A stretch of 64,000 nucleotides of DNA from QHWK01 sp035259385 (GCA_035259385.1 DATFWL010000433.1:23164-87163); one strand, 5' to 3'. Numbered from the stretch's first letter, positions 1 to 9,202 are shown. Numbers and translations: made by a program. The notes: generated from the sequence alone by a model not told the origin.

Positions 1-273
1 GCGCACACGCCGCTCGACGCGGTCAAGGCGGTGCTCGCCGGCGCGGACGTCGTGCAGATGGTGTCGGCGATCATGAGCAGCGGCCCGGCAGCGCTGACGC
101 AGGTCATCACCGGCTTCCAGCGATGGGCCGACGACCTGCACTACGGCTCGATCGCCGAGATGCGTGGCGCGGTGAGCCTGGCCCGCAACGGCAACCCGCT
201 CGAGTACGAGCGCGCCAACTACCTGCAGGTGCTGCGCAGCGCGCGCGGCAGCCTGTCGATCGCCGGTCATTGA
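1..273 (+). CDS. Dihydroorotate dehydrogenase-like protein, C-terminal fragment
   Basis: The frame is open from the first base and ends at TGA 271-273, so only the last 90 residues are present and the start lies outside the window. The visible part matches the end of an FMN-binding beta/alpha barrel of the dihydroorotate dehydrogenase-like group: the run AGADVVQMVSAIMSSGP is the usual phosphate-binding end of such barrels. The tail with SLARNGNPLEYERANYLQ is typical of the 'dihydroorotate dehydrogenase-like protein' that in Acidobacteria and related phyla often sits beside pyruvate:ferredoxin oxidoreductase. That partner would be upstream and is not visible. The role in pyrimidine synthesis versus another flavin oxidoreductase role cannot be decided from this fragment. 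Confidence 0.72.
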   Translation, partial: AHTPLDAVKAVLAGADVVQMVSAIMSSGPAALTQVITGFQRWADDLHYGSIAEMRGAVSLARNGNPLEYERANYLQVLRSARGSLSIAGH

Positions 274-381
274 CGGCTGCCGGGAATCCGGCGCTGCCGC
301 CTGCCGCCATGCCCGATCGCGCGACGTCCCGCGGCTTTTCGCCGGCACGCCGCGTGCTCTCATCCAGGCGTGGAGGGCTGC

Positions 382-1344
382 ATGATCGTTCTGAAGAGAG
401 TGCTCGTCACGACGGACTTCAGTTCCGCCTCCGACGCGGGACTCGCCTACGGCCGCGCGCTCGCCCGCCGGTTCGCAGCGTCGCTGCACGTGCTGCACGT
501 GTCGGAGAATTTCTTCCTCCGGTCGACGCCATCTGATCTGAACGCGCTTCTCGCGGCGAAGGCCCGGGCCATCGACGATCGGCTCACCGACGATGACCGA
601 TCGATGCTCGCCGTGCACACGGCGGTCGCCGTCTCGGACGACGCGGCTGACGCAATCGTCAGCTACGCACGCCGCGAGGCGATCGACGCGATCGTCGTCG
701 GCACTCACGGCCGGACCGGCGTCCAGCACCTCGTCTCCGGCAGCGTTGCCGAGCACGTCGTGCGCGGCGCCCCGTGCCCGGTGCTGACCGTCCGGCAACT
801 CGAACACGAATTCGTGGTCCAGGACTACGACTCGAGCGAGGCACCCATGATTCTGCTCAGGAAAATCCTCGTCGCCACCGACTTCAGCGAACCATCCGAC
901 GCGGCGCTCGCGTACGGTCAGGAGCTCGCGCGCACGTTCGGCGCGCAACTGCTGCTCGCCCACGTGGTGGACGACGTGTCCGCACGCGCCTACGGTCCCG
1001 ACGGATGCCTGGTCGCCGATCCGGAGCTGCAGCGCGACGTCGAAGCAGCGGCGCTGCATCGGCTCGAGGGGCTGATCAGCGGCGAAGATCGAGAGATGCT
1101 TCGCGCCGAGCCGGTGATCCTGACGTCGCACGTGCCGGCATCCGCGCTCGTGCAGTACGCCAGCACCCGCGCGATCGACTTGATCGTGATGGGCACGCAC
1201 GGACGCAGCGGGATCTCGCACCTGCTGATGGGAAGCGTCGCCGAACGGGTCGTGCGCACGGCGCCGTGCCCGGTGCTCACGGTCCGCCACCCGGAGCGTG
1301 AATTCCTGCGGCCGGATGCGCTGGTCGCGGTCACCCGGACCTAG
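382..1344 (+). CDS. Tandem universal stress protein (two UspA domains)
   Basis: This 320-residue protein carries two UspA domains, residues about 1-150 and 156-310. Each begins with a LKRVLVTTDFS / LRKILVATDFS strand. Each ends with the ATP-binding signature G-x2-G-x9-G-S (GTHGRTGVQHLVSGS and GTHGRSGISHLLMGS) followed by APCPVLTVR, so both halves are of the nucleotide-binding type. The start at 382 is preferred over an in-frame GTG at 370 because a GGAGG box lies about seven bases upstream of the ATG. It is followed after two bases by the acyl-CoA synthetase/GNAT fusion, so the two are probably co-transcribed. Tandem Usp proteins are known to rise under hypoxia and starvation; that role here is inferred. 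Confidence 0.9.
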   Translation: MIVLKRVLVTTDFSSASDAGLAYGRALARRFAASLHVLHVSENFFLRSTPSDLNALLAAKARAIDDRLTDDDRSMLAVHTAVAVSDDAADAIVSYARREAIDAIVVGTHGRTGVQHLVSGSVAEHVVRGAPCPVLTVRQLEHEFVVQDYDSSEAPMILLRKILVATDFSEPSDAALAYGQELARTFGAQLLLAHVVDDVSARAYGPDGCLVADPELQRDVEAAALHRLEGLISGEDREMLRAEPVILTSHVPASALVQYASTRAIDLIVMGTHGRSGISHLLMGSVAERVVRTAPCPVLTVRHPEREFLRPDALVAVTRT

Positions 1345-1346
1345 CG

Positions 1347-4070
1347 ATGCGGGTGGTCACGCCGGTCGCCGTCGAGCAGACGCCTTCGCGGGTCATCCTG
1401 CGCGACGGCACGACGGCGATCGTGCGCCTCGCGTCGCGCGACGACCGCGACGACCTGCGTCGCTTCTTCCACGGATTGTCGCCCGAGTCGCGCCGGCGCC
1501 GCTTCTTCTCCTTCGCCGATCCGAGCGACGTCCTCCTCGACTCGTTCTGCGACTCGAGCGATCCGTCGCGGCGCGCTACGGTCATCGCGTGGCGACAGCT
1601 GGAGGGCGCGCTTCGACCGATTGCGGTCGGCTCGTACGTCGACCTCGGCAACGGCGCCGCGGAAGCGGCCTTCGCCGTCGCGGACCGGTTCCAGGGGAAA
1701 GGCCTCGGCACGATCCTCCTCGAACGGCTGGCGACCCTCGCCTCGGCGAACGGCTTCCGTCGCTTCGAGGCAATCGTGCTGTCCGAGAACGCAGCCATGC
1801 TCGAGGTGTTCCACGAATCGGGATTCGAAATCCGCTCGAAGTCCGACGGCGGCTGCCTCACGGTGTTGCTGTCGCTCAGTCCGACCTCGGAATCGGTTGC
1901 CGCGGCCGAGCGGCGGCAGGCGACCGCCACGGTCGCCTCGATGCAGCCGCTGATGAGGCCGCGCTCGATCGCGGTGATCGGCGCGTCACGCGACCCGGCG
2001 AGGATCGGCAACCGCGTGCTGAAGGCGATCGTCGGGGCGGCGTTCACCGGCACCATCTATCCGATCAATTCGAAGGCGCACGAACTCGACGGCCTTGCGT
2101 GCTATCGGTCGATCGGCGCCGCGCCGCGCGGCGTCGATCTCGCGATCGTCGCCGTGCCCGCTCGGGCCGTCATCGGCGTGGTCGGTGAATGTGCGGCCGC
2201 CGGCGTCAAGTCGCTCGTCGTCATCACCGCCGGGTTCGCGGAGGTGGGAGGCGAAGGGCGCGCGCTCGAGCAGCGGCTGCTCGACGCGGTGCGGGCCCAC
2301 GGGATGCGGATGATCGGCCCGAACTGCATGGGGCTGCTGAACACCGCTGCGGACGTCCGGCTGAACGCATCGTTCTCGCCGCTGATGCCGCCCGCCGGGC
2401 GCGTGGCGTTCTCGTCCCAGAGCGGGGCGCTCGGTCTCGCGATTCTCGAGCTCGCCACGGAGCGGGGCGTCGGGCTGTCGTCGTTCGTCAGCGTCGGAAA
2501 CAAGGCCGACGTGTCGAGCAATGATCTGCTCGAGTACTGGGAGGCCGACGCGCAGACGTCGGTGATCCTGCTGTATCTCGAGTCGTTCGGGAACCCGCGG
2601 CGGTTCGCGCGGCTCGCCCGCCGGATCGCCCGCCGCACGCCGATCGTCGCCGTGAAAGCCGGTCGGACGCGCGCTGGCGCGCGGGCGGCGGGCAGCCACA
2701 CCGCGGCGCTGGCAGCGAGCGACGTCGCCGTCGACGCGCTGCTCCACCAGGCGGGCGTCATCCGGGCCGAGACGATCGACGACCTGTTCGACGTGGCCGT
2801 CTGCCTCGACGCACAGCCGCTGCCGCGCGGGCGGAACGTCGCGATCGTGACCAACGCCGGCGGGCCGGGCATTCTCGCCGTGGACGCGTGCGAGGCTGCG
2901 GGCCTCGCCGTCGTGCCGATGGCGCCAGCCACACGCGAGCGGCTCACGACGCTCCTGCCGCCCGAGGCCAGCGTCGCCAATCCGGTCGACATGGTCGCCT
3001 CGGCCGCGCCGGATGCATATCGCCGCGTGATCGCAACGACGCTGGCGGCGCCCGAGATCGATGCGCTGATCGTGATCGACACGCCGGTCGATCCGGCGCG
3101 CGCCAGCGACACGCTGCACGCGATCCGCGACGGGGTGGCGGCGGCGCGGCGTGCCGGCACTGCCGACAAACCCGTCCTGGCGTGCCTGATGGCCGGACAG
3201 CGGCGTCCGGCGCCGCTCGATCTCGGCGACGAGCGGGTGCCTGCGTATGCGTTTCCGGAAAACGCAGCCCGCGCGCTCGCGAAGATCGCGGCGTACGCGG
3301 AATGGCGCGCGAAGCCGCCGGCGCTGTTCTGGAACTTCGAGGACATCCGCGTCGACGAAGCGCGCTCCGTCTGCCGCCGCGCGCTCGAGACCCGCGGCGC
3401 CGGCTGGCTCGGCGCCGATGAAGTCGGAGCGGTGCTCGGCGCGTTCGGCGTGCCGGTTGCCGCGGGGCTCCTCGCGCACTCCGCCGAGGAGGCCGCCGCG
3501 TTCGCGCGCGTGCTGGGCCTTCCGGTCGTCGCGAAGCTCGCGTCACGCCGCGTGCAGCACAAGAGCGACATCGGCGCCGTCCGCCTGAATCTTGCCGGCG
3601 ATGCTGCCGTCCGGCGCGCCTACTCGGAGATCGTGGCGTGCGCCCACAACGTCGCGGCCGACGCCGACATCGACGGCGTGCTCATTCAGCCGATGATCGC
3701 CGGCGGCGTCGAGACAATGATCGGCGTCAGCGACGATCCGCTGTTCGGTCCGCTCATCGCGTTCGGTTTGGGCGGCATCCACGTGGAAATCCTGGGCGAT
3801 GTCCGGTTCCGCGTCGGCCCGCTCACCGATCGAGACGCCGACGAACTGCTCCACGAGATCAAGGGGCTGCCGCTGCTCGAAGGCTACCGCGGCCACCAGC
3901 CGGCCGATCTCGACGCGCTGCGCGACCTGCTGCTGCGCATCTCGCGGCTCGCGATCGACGTGCCCGAGATCGCCGAGCTCGATCTGAATCCGGTGCTCGC
4001 GATGTCGCCGGGCAACGGCTGCCGGATCGTGGACGCGCGGATCCGCGTTCAGTCGAGGGCACAGCGGTAA
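1347..4070 (+). CDS. GNAT acetyltransferase / ADP-forming acyl-CoA synthetase fusion (Pat-like)
   Basis: The 907-residue protein has an N-terminal GNAT domain (about 8-180; FQGKGLGTILLERL is the acetyl-CoA loop). A CoA-binding Rossmann domain follows (from about 196; RSIAVIGASRDP), then a succinyl-CoA-ligase-like domain (about 335-480), then an ATP-grasp domain (about 680-900). GNAT-first order resembles the actinobacterial 'type II' protein acetyltransferases rather than E. coli PatZ, where GNAT is last. The motif GSHTAALA places a histidine at 451, where ADP-forming acetate-CoA ligases carry the phosphohistidine, so the synthetase half may be active rather than a sensor. It likely makes acetyl-CoA or acetate with ATP, acetylates lysines, or both. 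It starts two bases after the Usp stop. Confidence 0.9.
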   Translation: MRVVTPVAVEQTPSRVILRDGTTAIVRLASRDDRDDLRRFFHGLSPESRRRRFFSFADPSDVLLDSFCDSSDPSRRATVIAWRQLEGALRPIAVGSYVDLGNGAAEAAFAVADRFQGKGLGTILLERLATLASANGFRRFEAIVLSENAAMLEVFHESGFEIRSKSDGGCLTVLLSLSPTSESVAAAERRQATATVASMQPLMRPRSIAVIGASRDPARIGNRVLKAIVGAAFTGTIYPINSKAHELDGLACYRSIGAAPRGVDLAIVAVPARAVIGVVGECAAAGVKSLVVITAGFAEVGGEGRALEQRLLDAVRAHGMRMIGPNCMGLLNTAADVRLNASFSPLMPPAGRVAFSSQSGALGLAILELATERGVGLSSFVSVGNKADVSSNDLLEYWEADAQTSVILLYLESFGNPRRFARLARRIARRTPIVAVKAGRTRAGARAAGSHTAALAASDVAVDALLHQAGVIRAETIDDLFDVAVCLDAQPLPRGRNVAIVTNAGGPGILAVDACEAAGLAVVPMAPATRERLTTLLPPEASVANPVDMVASAAPDAYRRVIATTLAAPEIDALIVIDTPVDPARASDTLHAIRDGVAAARRAGTADKPVLACLMAGQRRPAPLDLGDERVPAYAFPENAARALAKIAAYAEWRAKPPALFWNFEDIRVDEARSVCRRALETRGAGWLGADEVGAVLGAFGVPVAAGLLAHSAEEAAAFARVLGLPVVAKLASRRVQHKSDIGAVRLNLAGDAAVRRAYSEIVACAHNVAADADIDGVLIQPMIAGGVETMIGVSDDPLFGPLIAFGLGGIHVEILGDVRFRVGPLTDRDADELLHEIKGLPLLEGYRGHQPADLDALRDLLLRISRLAIDVPEIAELDLNPVLAMSPGNGCRIVDARIRVQSRAQR

Positions 4071-4188
4071 ATCTGGGCACCACGCGATCGGCTGACGGAA
4101 AGCCGGCAGCGCGCCCGACGCTCGCTGGAATTCCCGAAAGTCTCGCTGGCGCGGGCCTTGCTCCCCGGTGCGGCACGGAGGATGTGCG

Positions 4189-4554
4189 ATGAAGCCAGTC
4201 ACCGTTTTCGCGTTCGCCGCGTTCCTGCTTGCCGCCGTGCCGTCTGCGTTCGCGCAGAGCGCGAAGGCGCAGCAGGGCGCGGCGTTGTTCACGGCGCAAA
4301 AATGCACGATGTGCCACTCCGTCTCCGGCAAGGGCAATCCGAAGGGGCCGCTCGACAACATCGCCGCGAAGAACAAGGCCGAGCACGTCCGGCAGTGGTT
4401 GACCGATCCCGAGGGCATGCGCGCCAAAACCAACACCACGCGGACACCGGCGATGAAGGCGATGAAACTCTCGCCGGACCAGATCGACGCGCTCGTCGCG
4501 TTCCTGACGCCGGGATCGCCGGAGACGCCGGCCGCCGCTGACGCGGAGCGTTAG
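4189..4554 (+). CDS. Monoheme cytochrome c
   Basis: A 121-residue exported protein with a Sec signal peptide (MKPVTVFAFAAFLLAAVPSAFAQ) and a single heme-attachment motif, CTMCH, at residues 39-43. The distal methionine probably lies in the TPAMKAMKLS segment, and the C-terminal helix (SPDQIDALVAFL) is typical of class I cytochrome c. The ATG at 4189 is chosen because GGAGG lies six bases upstream; an upstream in-frame GTG at 4168 would spoil the signal peptide. It is the first gene of a four-gene run with a Rieske protein, cytochrome b and a nine-heme cytochrome, so it probably shuttles electrons from the bc-type complex in the periplasm. Confidence 0.9.
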   Translation: MKPVTVFAFAAFLLAAVPSAFAQSAKAQQGAALFTAQKCTMCHSVSGKGNPKGPLDNIAAKNKAEHVRQWLTDPEGMRAKTNTTRTPAMKAMKLSPDQIDALVAFLTPGSPETPAAADAER

Positions 4555-4557
4555 ATC

Positions 4558-5049
4558 GTGATCACGAGCGAGCAGGCGACGCGGAGGGCGGCGCCGGCCA
4601 CCGGCGCCTCCGGTTTCGATCGACGGCGCTTCCTCGACACGCTGCTGTCGGTTGGTTTCGTGTCGACGGCCGCGGCGATCGCCTACCCGGTCGGCCTGTA
4701 CCTCGTCCCGCCGGCGAGCGGTGACCCGGCGACCGAGAGCGTCGTTGCGGGACGCGCCAACGCGCTGCGGCCGAACGCGGCGGCCATCTTCAAATTCGGC
4801 AGCAAGCCCGGCATCGTCGTGCGCACGGCAGAGGGCGAGATCCACGCGTTCAGCGCCGTGTGCACGCATCTCGACTGCACGGTGCAGTACAAGGCGGACA
4901 CCTCCCAGCTCTGGTGCGCCTGCCACAACGGCACCTACGACATGGGTGGCAACGTCATCTCCGGACCGCCGCCGCGCAGCCTCGAGAAGTTCACGGTGAA
5001 CGTCCGCGGCGAGGGCGACGAGGCTGACATCGTCGTGTCGCGCGCATGA
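4558..5049 (+). CDS. Rieske iron-sulfur subunit of a bc-type complex
   Basis: This 163-residue protein has an N-terminal RRRFLDTLLS twin-arginine-like anchor and a transmembrane segment (about 22-46), followed by a soluble Rieske domain. The [2Fe-2S] ligands are visible as CTHLDC (C102, H104, with C107 for the disulfide) and CACH (C120, H123, with C122 for the disulfide). The GPPPRSLEKF turn near the end is the usual Pro-loop. The start is GTG, three bases after the cytochrome c stop. The stop overlaps the cytochrome b start as ATGA, indicating translational coupling. It should move electrons from quinol at the cytochrome b Qo site to a c-type cytochrome. Confidence 0.93.
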   Translation: MITSEQATRRAAPATGASGFDRRRFLDTLLSVGFVSTAAAIAYPVGLYLVPPASGDPATESVVAGRANALRPNAAAIFKFGSKPGIVVRTAEGEIHAFSAVCTHLDCTVQYKADTSQLWCACHNGTYDMGGNVISGPPPRSLEKFTVNVRGEGDEADIVVSRA

Positions 5050-6119
5050 ACGTGGTCGACTGGATCGACGAACGGCTCGACCTCACCGAGGCACGGCACT
5101 TCGTCGCCGAAAAGGGCGTGCCCGTCCACGCGCAGAAAGTCTGGTACTACCTGGGCGGGATGACGCTGTTCCTTTTCGGCGTCCAGGTGTTCACCGGCAT
5201 TCTGCTGCTGCTCTACTACCGGCCGAGCGCCACGGACGCGTACGAAAGCGTCCAGTTCATCGTCACACAGGTGCCGTTCGGCTGGCTGATTCGCAACGTC
5301 CACAGCTGGTCGGCGAATCTCCTGATCGGTCTCGCCTTCGCACACTTCTTCAGCGTCTTCTTCCTCAAGTCGTATCGCAAGCCGCGCGAGCTGACCTGGG
5401 TCAGCGGCGTGCTGCTGCTGTTCCTCATGCTCGGCTTCGGCTTCAGCGGCTACCTGCTGCCGTGGAACGAGCTCTCGTTCTTCGCGACGAAAGTCGGTAC
5501 CGGCATCGCGGGTGCCGTGCCGGTGGTCGGCCGCTTCTCGCTGCGCCTGCTCCGCGGCGGCGACGAAGTGACCGGCGCGACGCTGTCGCGCTTCTACGGG
5601 TTGCACGTCGCGGTGCTGCCGGCGATCGCGACGGCGCTCGTCGCGCTGCACCTGCTGTTCGTGCAGCGCCAGGGCATGAGCGTGCCGATCGGCGTGGAGA
5701 AGAAGCTGAAGCCCGGCGAGCGGCTGCCGCAGATGCCGTTCTTCCCGAACTACGTGCTGCGCGACGTGCTCGCGTGGTACTGCGTCATCGCCGTCCTCGC
5801 CGCGCTGGCGGCGTTCTATCCGTGGGAACTTGGCACGAAGGCAGATCCGTTCGCAGTCGTGCCGCCCGGGATCCGGCCCGAGTGGTACTTCCTCGCGATG
5901 TTCCACACGCTGAAGCTGTTGCCGAGCCACGTGCTGGGCGTCGAGGGCGAGCGCCTCGGCGTGATCGGGTTCGGCGTCGCGGCGCTGTTTCTCGTGCTGG
6001 TGCCGTTTCTCGATCACCGCGCGAGCCGCGGGCAGCCCAGCCGCCTGTTTACCGTGCTCGCGGCGATCGGGCTCGTCTACCTCGTATCGTTCACGATCAT
6101 CGGGCACTACGCGAAGTAG
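5046..6119 (+). CDS. Cytochrome b of a bc/b6f-like quinol oxidase complex
   Basis: A 357-residue integral membrane protein whose N-terminal part is b6-like and whose C-terminal part is subunit-IV-like, in one chain. Heme-b histidines lie in NVHSWSANLLIGLAFAHFF and in FYGLHVAVLPAIATALVALH, each pair about 14 residues apart. The Qo-site PEWY motif is present in GIRPEWYFLAMFHTLKLLP. At 357 residues it is shorter than mitochondrial cytochrome b (about 380). It overlaps the Rieske gene by four bases (ATGA) and is followed after seven bases by a nine-heme cytochrome. The set resembles the quinol:multiheme-cytochrome complexes known in metal-reducing bacteria rather than a canonical bc1 with cytochrome c1. 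Confidence 0.93.
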   Translation: MNVVDWIDERLDLTEARHFVAEKGVPVHAQKVWYYLGGMTLFLFGVQVFTGILLLLYYRPSATDAYESVQFIVTQVPFGWLIRNVHSWSANLLIGLAFAHFFSVFFLKSYRKPRELTWVSGVLLLFLMLGFGFSGYLLPWNELSFFATKVGTGIAGAVPVVGRFSLRLLRGGDEVTGATLSRFYGLHVAVLPAIATALVALHLLFVQRQGMSVPIGVEKKLKPGERLPQMPFFPNYVLRDVLAWYCVIAVLAALAAFYPWELGTKADPFAVVPPGIRPEWYFLAMFHTLKLLPSHVLGVEGERLGVIGFGVAALFLVLVPFLDHRASRGQPSRLFTVLAAIGLVYLVSFTIIGHYAK

Positions 6120-6126
6120 GGGCGTC

Positions 6127-7443
6127 ATGGATCTCACGAACGTTCGGCTCACGCCGTCGCGCTGCCTGCTGAGCGCCTGCCTCATGACGTTCTTCGCCGT
6201 GCTGCCGCTCGATGCGCAGACGCCGCCGGCGGCGAACAGCTGCGTTGCGTGCCACTCGGTCCAGGCCGATCAGCGTGTCTCGACTCCAGCGAGGCTCTTC
6301 TCCGCGCAGGACGTCCACCGCGAGAAGGGGTTCGAATGCGTGGACTGCCACGGCGGCAGCCCGACGTCGGCGGACAAGACGGCGGCGCACGACGCGTCGG
6401 GCCGTACCGCGGCGATGGCGTTTCGAGGAAAGCCGACCGGCCAGGCGGTCGTGACGACATGCGCGCGCTGTCACCGCGACCCGGAGCTGATGCGGGCGTT
6501 CGCGCCGAAACAGCGCGTCGACCAGGCAACCGAGTACGCGACGAGCGTGCACGGCAAGCGGCTCGCCGCAGGCGACGTCAGGGTCGCCACCTGCGCCAGC
6601 TGCCACGGCGCCCACGGCATCCGCCTGGTGAGCGACGCGAAGTCGCCGGTCTTTCCCACCAACGTGGCGACGACATGCGCCAGCTGCCACGCCAACGAGC
6701 GGCGGATGGCCGGCTACACGCTGCCCGACGGTTCGCCGCTGCCGACGCATCAGTTCGCCGACTACCAGACGAGCGTCCACTACGCGGCGCTCACGAAGGG
6801 CAACGATCTCTCGGCGCCGACGTGCAACGACTGCCACGGCAACCACGGTGCCGCGCCCCCCGACGTCGGCGCGGTTGCCCATGTCTGCGGCGCGTGTCAC
6901 GCCGTGTTCGCGCAGAAGTTCGCGAGCAGCGTGCATCAGCAGATCGTCGACAAGGGCTGCGTCGAGTGTCACAGCAATCATGCGGTGGTCAAGCCGTCGG
7001 ATCAGATGCTGAGCGCGTCGGCGCCGGGCGTCTGTGAACCGTGCCACAACGGCGAGGACAAGACCGACCACGGCGCCGCGGCCGCGGCCACGATGCGCGC
7101 CGACATCGATCGCCTGAAAGCCGGCATCGATCGGTCGTCGGCGGCGCTGACGCGGTTGAAGAATGCCGGCATCGAGGTCAGCGATCAGCAGCTGGCGCTG
7201 CGCGAGGCCGGCACAAAACTGACGCTGGCGCGCACCGAGATGCACGGCTTCGATCCCGCGCCGGTCACGGCGATTCTCGCCGACGGCATGAAGATCGTCT
7301 CCGGCGTCGATGCCGCCCGTCAGCGCGGCGCCCTCGAGCTGCGATTCCGCCGCCGCGGACTCTTCGTGTCGCTCGCCGCCATTCTCGTCCTGGTCGTCGC
7401 GCTTGGCCTCAAGGTCCGGCAGATCGATCGACGCGACGCCTGA
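6127..7443 (+). CDS. Nine-heme c-type cytochrome with C-terminal membrane anchor
   Basis: The 438-residue protein has a signal sequence (about 1-32) and nine CXXCH heme motifs in order: CVACH, CVDCH, CARCH, CASCH, CASCH, CNDCH, CGACH, CVECH, CEPCH. Several are followed by xxHG or NHA, which can supply distal histidines. After the last heme comes a helical region (about 310-410), then a C-terminal transmembrane helix (LFVSLAAILVLVVALGL), so it is tethered to the inner membrane facing the periplasm. It directly follows cytochrome b and most likely replaces cytochrome c1 as the electron acceptor. Possible partners include the decaheme cytochrome at 16634-17653. It is not a close match to NrfA (no CXXCK motif). 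Confidence 0.88.
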   Translation: MDLTNVRLTPSRCLLSACLMTFFAVLPLDAQTPPAANSCVACHSVQADQRVSTPARLFSAQDVHREKGFECVDCHGGSPTSADKTAAHDASGRTAAMAFRGKPTGQAVVTTCARCHRDPELMRAFAPKQRVDQATEYATSVHGKRLAAGDVRVATCASCHGAHGIRLVSDAKSPVFPTNVATTCASCHANERRMAGYTLPDGSPLPTHQFADYQTSVHYAALTKGNDLSAPTCNDCHGNHGAAPPDVGAVAHVCGACHAVFAQKFASSVHQQIVDKGCVECHSNHAVVKPSDQMLSASAPGVCEPCHNGEDKTDHGAAAAATMRADIDRLKAGIDRSSAALTRLKNAGIEVSDQQLALREAGTKLTLARTEMHGFDPAPVTAILADGMKIVSGVDAARQRGALELRFRRRGLFVSLAAILVLVVALGLKVRQIDRRDA

Positions 7444-7477
7444 GCGCCTGGCGTGACGCCGTCGGAGATCGCAGGCG

Positions 7478-8400
7478 TCAGCGTTCCGTACGGGAGTTGA
7501 TCGCGTTGGCGATGACCGCCTGGCCCAGCGCAATGCCGCCGTCGCCCGGCGGCACCATACGCTGGAACAGCAGGTCGTGCTCCGGTTCGAGCGCCGCCCG
7601 CACGCGCTCGGCCAGCCGCGCGACGGAGGCGCTGGTGTGCGCGGCGATTTCCAGGTCATGCTCCAGGAACAGATCCGCGGCGTCGCCGAACCGCGTGAAC
7701 GCTTCGACGTTGTCGCGTGCAGTCGGCTCGTCGAACCGCGCGCCGGCCGCCATGACCGGCGGCCGACCGGTGTCGGCGAGCAGCAGGTGCTGCAGCGGTG
7801 AATGCGGCAGCATGAGACCGACCATCGGGTTGCATGGCGCGACGGATACCGCGATCGTCATCTCGTCTTCCCGCGGCACGAGCACAATCGGCCGCTCAGG
7901 CGCCGTGAGCCACGCGGCCGCCTCGTGATCGAGCGTCGCAAGCGCGGACGCGACATCGAGGTTCGCGACCATGACCGACAGCGGCTTTTCATCGTGCCCG
8001 TTGCGGCGCCGCAGCTCGCGCACGACAGCGTCCGCGGTCGCATCGCAGACCAGGTTGAACCCGCTGACCCCTTTCACCGCGACGATGGCGCCGCCGCGCG
8101 GCGCGGCCGCGGCGGCGGCAATGACATCGCCTGCCGCTGCAGGCGTGCGGTCGCGGGTGCGCAACGCGAGGCGGGGCCCGCACGATGGGCAGGCGTTGAG
8201 CGCCGCGAGGAAACGGCGATCGGCGGCGTCCTCATACTCGCAACGGCAGGCCGGGCACATGGCGAATCGTGCCATCGTGGTCGACGCGCGCTGGTATGGG
8301 ACGTCGATGGTGGTGCTGAACACCGGGCCACAGCGCGCGCAGCTCGTGAACGCGTAGCGGTAGCGCCGATTGAACGGGTCGAAAATCTCGGCGAGGAAAT
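7478..8400 (-). pseudogene. hypF: HypF remnant (zinc-finger and YrdC parts; Kae1-like domain lost)
   Basis: Reading on the minus strand from about 8400, the protein matches carbamoyltransferase HypF. There is the zinc-finger segment (LAEIFDPFNRRYRY, CARCG, MCPACRCEYED, ACPSCGPRL), then the YrdC-like carbamoyl-AMP-forming domain (GAIVAVKGVSGFNLVCDA, EKPLSVMV), then abruptly the extreme C-terminus (RMVPPGDGGIALGQAVIAN). Missing are the N-terminal acylphosphatase domain, the first CxxC of the first finger (HRNF replaces CPDC before LAEIF) and essentially the whole Kae1-like domain. About 305 residues remain of a usual 750 or so. The frame is open further upstream to 8683, but that extension has no HypF similarity. 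It cannot work as HypF; a free-standing YrdC-like activity is a remote alternative. Confidence 0.8.
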
Positions 8401-8612
8401 TTCGATGCGCTCGCGTACGGCTGCCGGGTTTCCGGAAGAACGCGTTGCCGACAGCATGGACGCTGATCTCCGGGCAGAGACGCACGGTTACATCAGGGCT
8501 TGTGGCACGCCTCGTCGGCGGCGGGCACGTTCCTGACCGGACATCGCCGGAAAACCGGCAGGCCGTCGGGTCGCCGCCATCGTTGTGGCGGCCCTCGTCG
8601 GCCTGCGCTGGC

Positions 8613-9077
8613 TTATACGGGAAGGCCGCCGAACATCTTGCGGATCGCGCGGTGCACCCGATGCACGCCCGTCGGATTCGCAAACATCAGGATGCACTCA
8701 CCGGCGACAACCTCCATGCCGAGCGATTGCGCGAGCTCGACGGCCGCCTGCGATTCGGCGCCCTGCTGCAGCCAGACGCGCCGGATGCCGGCGGCCTTCG
8801 CGTCGCGGATGACGGTGAGCGCCGCCTCCGGCGGGACGACAACGAGCACGGCGTCGACGCTCTCCGGCAGGGCGCCGAACCTCGCGTAGCAGCGCATGCC
8901 GTCGATCGTGGCCGCTCTCGGATGGATCGGATACACGCGGTATCCCTTTTCGCGAAGGGTTCGGCAGGCTAGGTTGCCGAACTTACGCCCGCGGCTCGAC
9001 ACGCCGACGATCGCGACGGCAGGTTCAGCGAGGAATCGGTGAATCGAGCGCGCAGTGGTCTCGATCGCGTGGCTCAT
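8613..9077 (-). CDS. CoA-binding domain protein
   Basis: This 154-residue protein is a stand-alone CoA-binding Rossmann domain (YccU/YneT type). It opens with VAIVGVSSRGRKFGNLACRTLREKGYRVYPIHP, has VDAVLVVVPPEAA in the middle, and ends GMEVVAGECILMFANPTGVHRVHRAI, where the cysteine and the final histidines are family hallmarks. The start at 9077 has GGAGG four bases upstream; the frame stays open far upstream but without coding character. It lies downstream of the alcohol dehydrogenase on the same strand, about 125 bases away. Function within the family is unclear; CoA or acyl-CoA sensing is an inference. Confidence 0.88.
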   Translation of the reverse strand: MSHAIETTARSIHRFLAEPAVAIVGVSSRGRKFGNLACRTLREKGYRVYPIHPRAATIDGMRCYARFGALPESVDAVLVVVPPEAALTVIRDAKAAGIRRVWLQQGAESQAAVELAQSLGMEVVAGECILMFANPTGVHRVHRAIRKMFGGLPV

Positions 9078-9202
9078 ACATCCTCCAACGGTGCGTGGAC
9101 GCACACACACGATCCCCGCGACCTGCGGCTCCGCGACGGTGCCCTGGACGACGCGCAGAGCACCGACGCGGGGCCGGCGAACCGCCGGGATCACGCGACC
9201 GC

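Noticed and set aside
8401..8683. Upstream open continuation of the HypF remnant
   Set aside because: No similarity to the missing N-terminal HypF domains; it also overlaps the 3' end of the CoA-binding gene.
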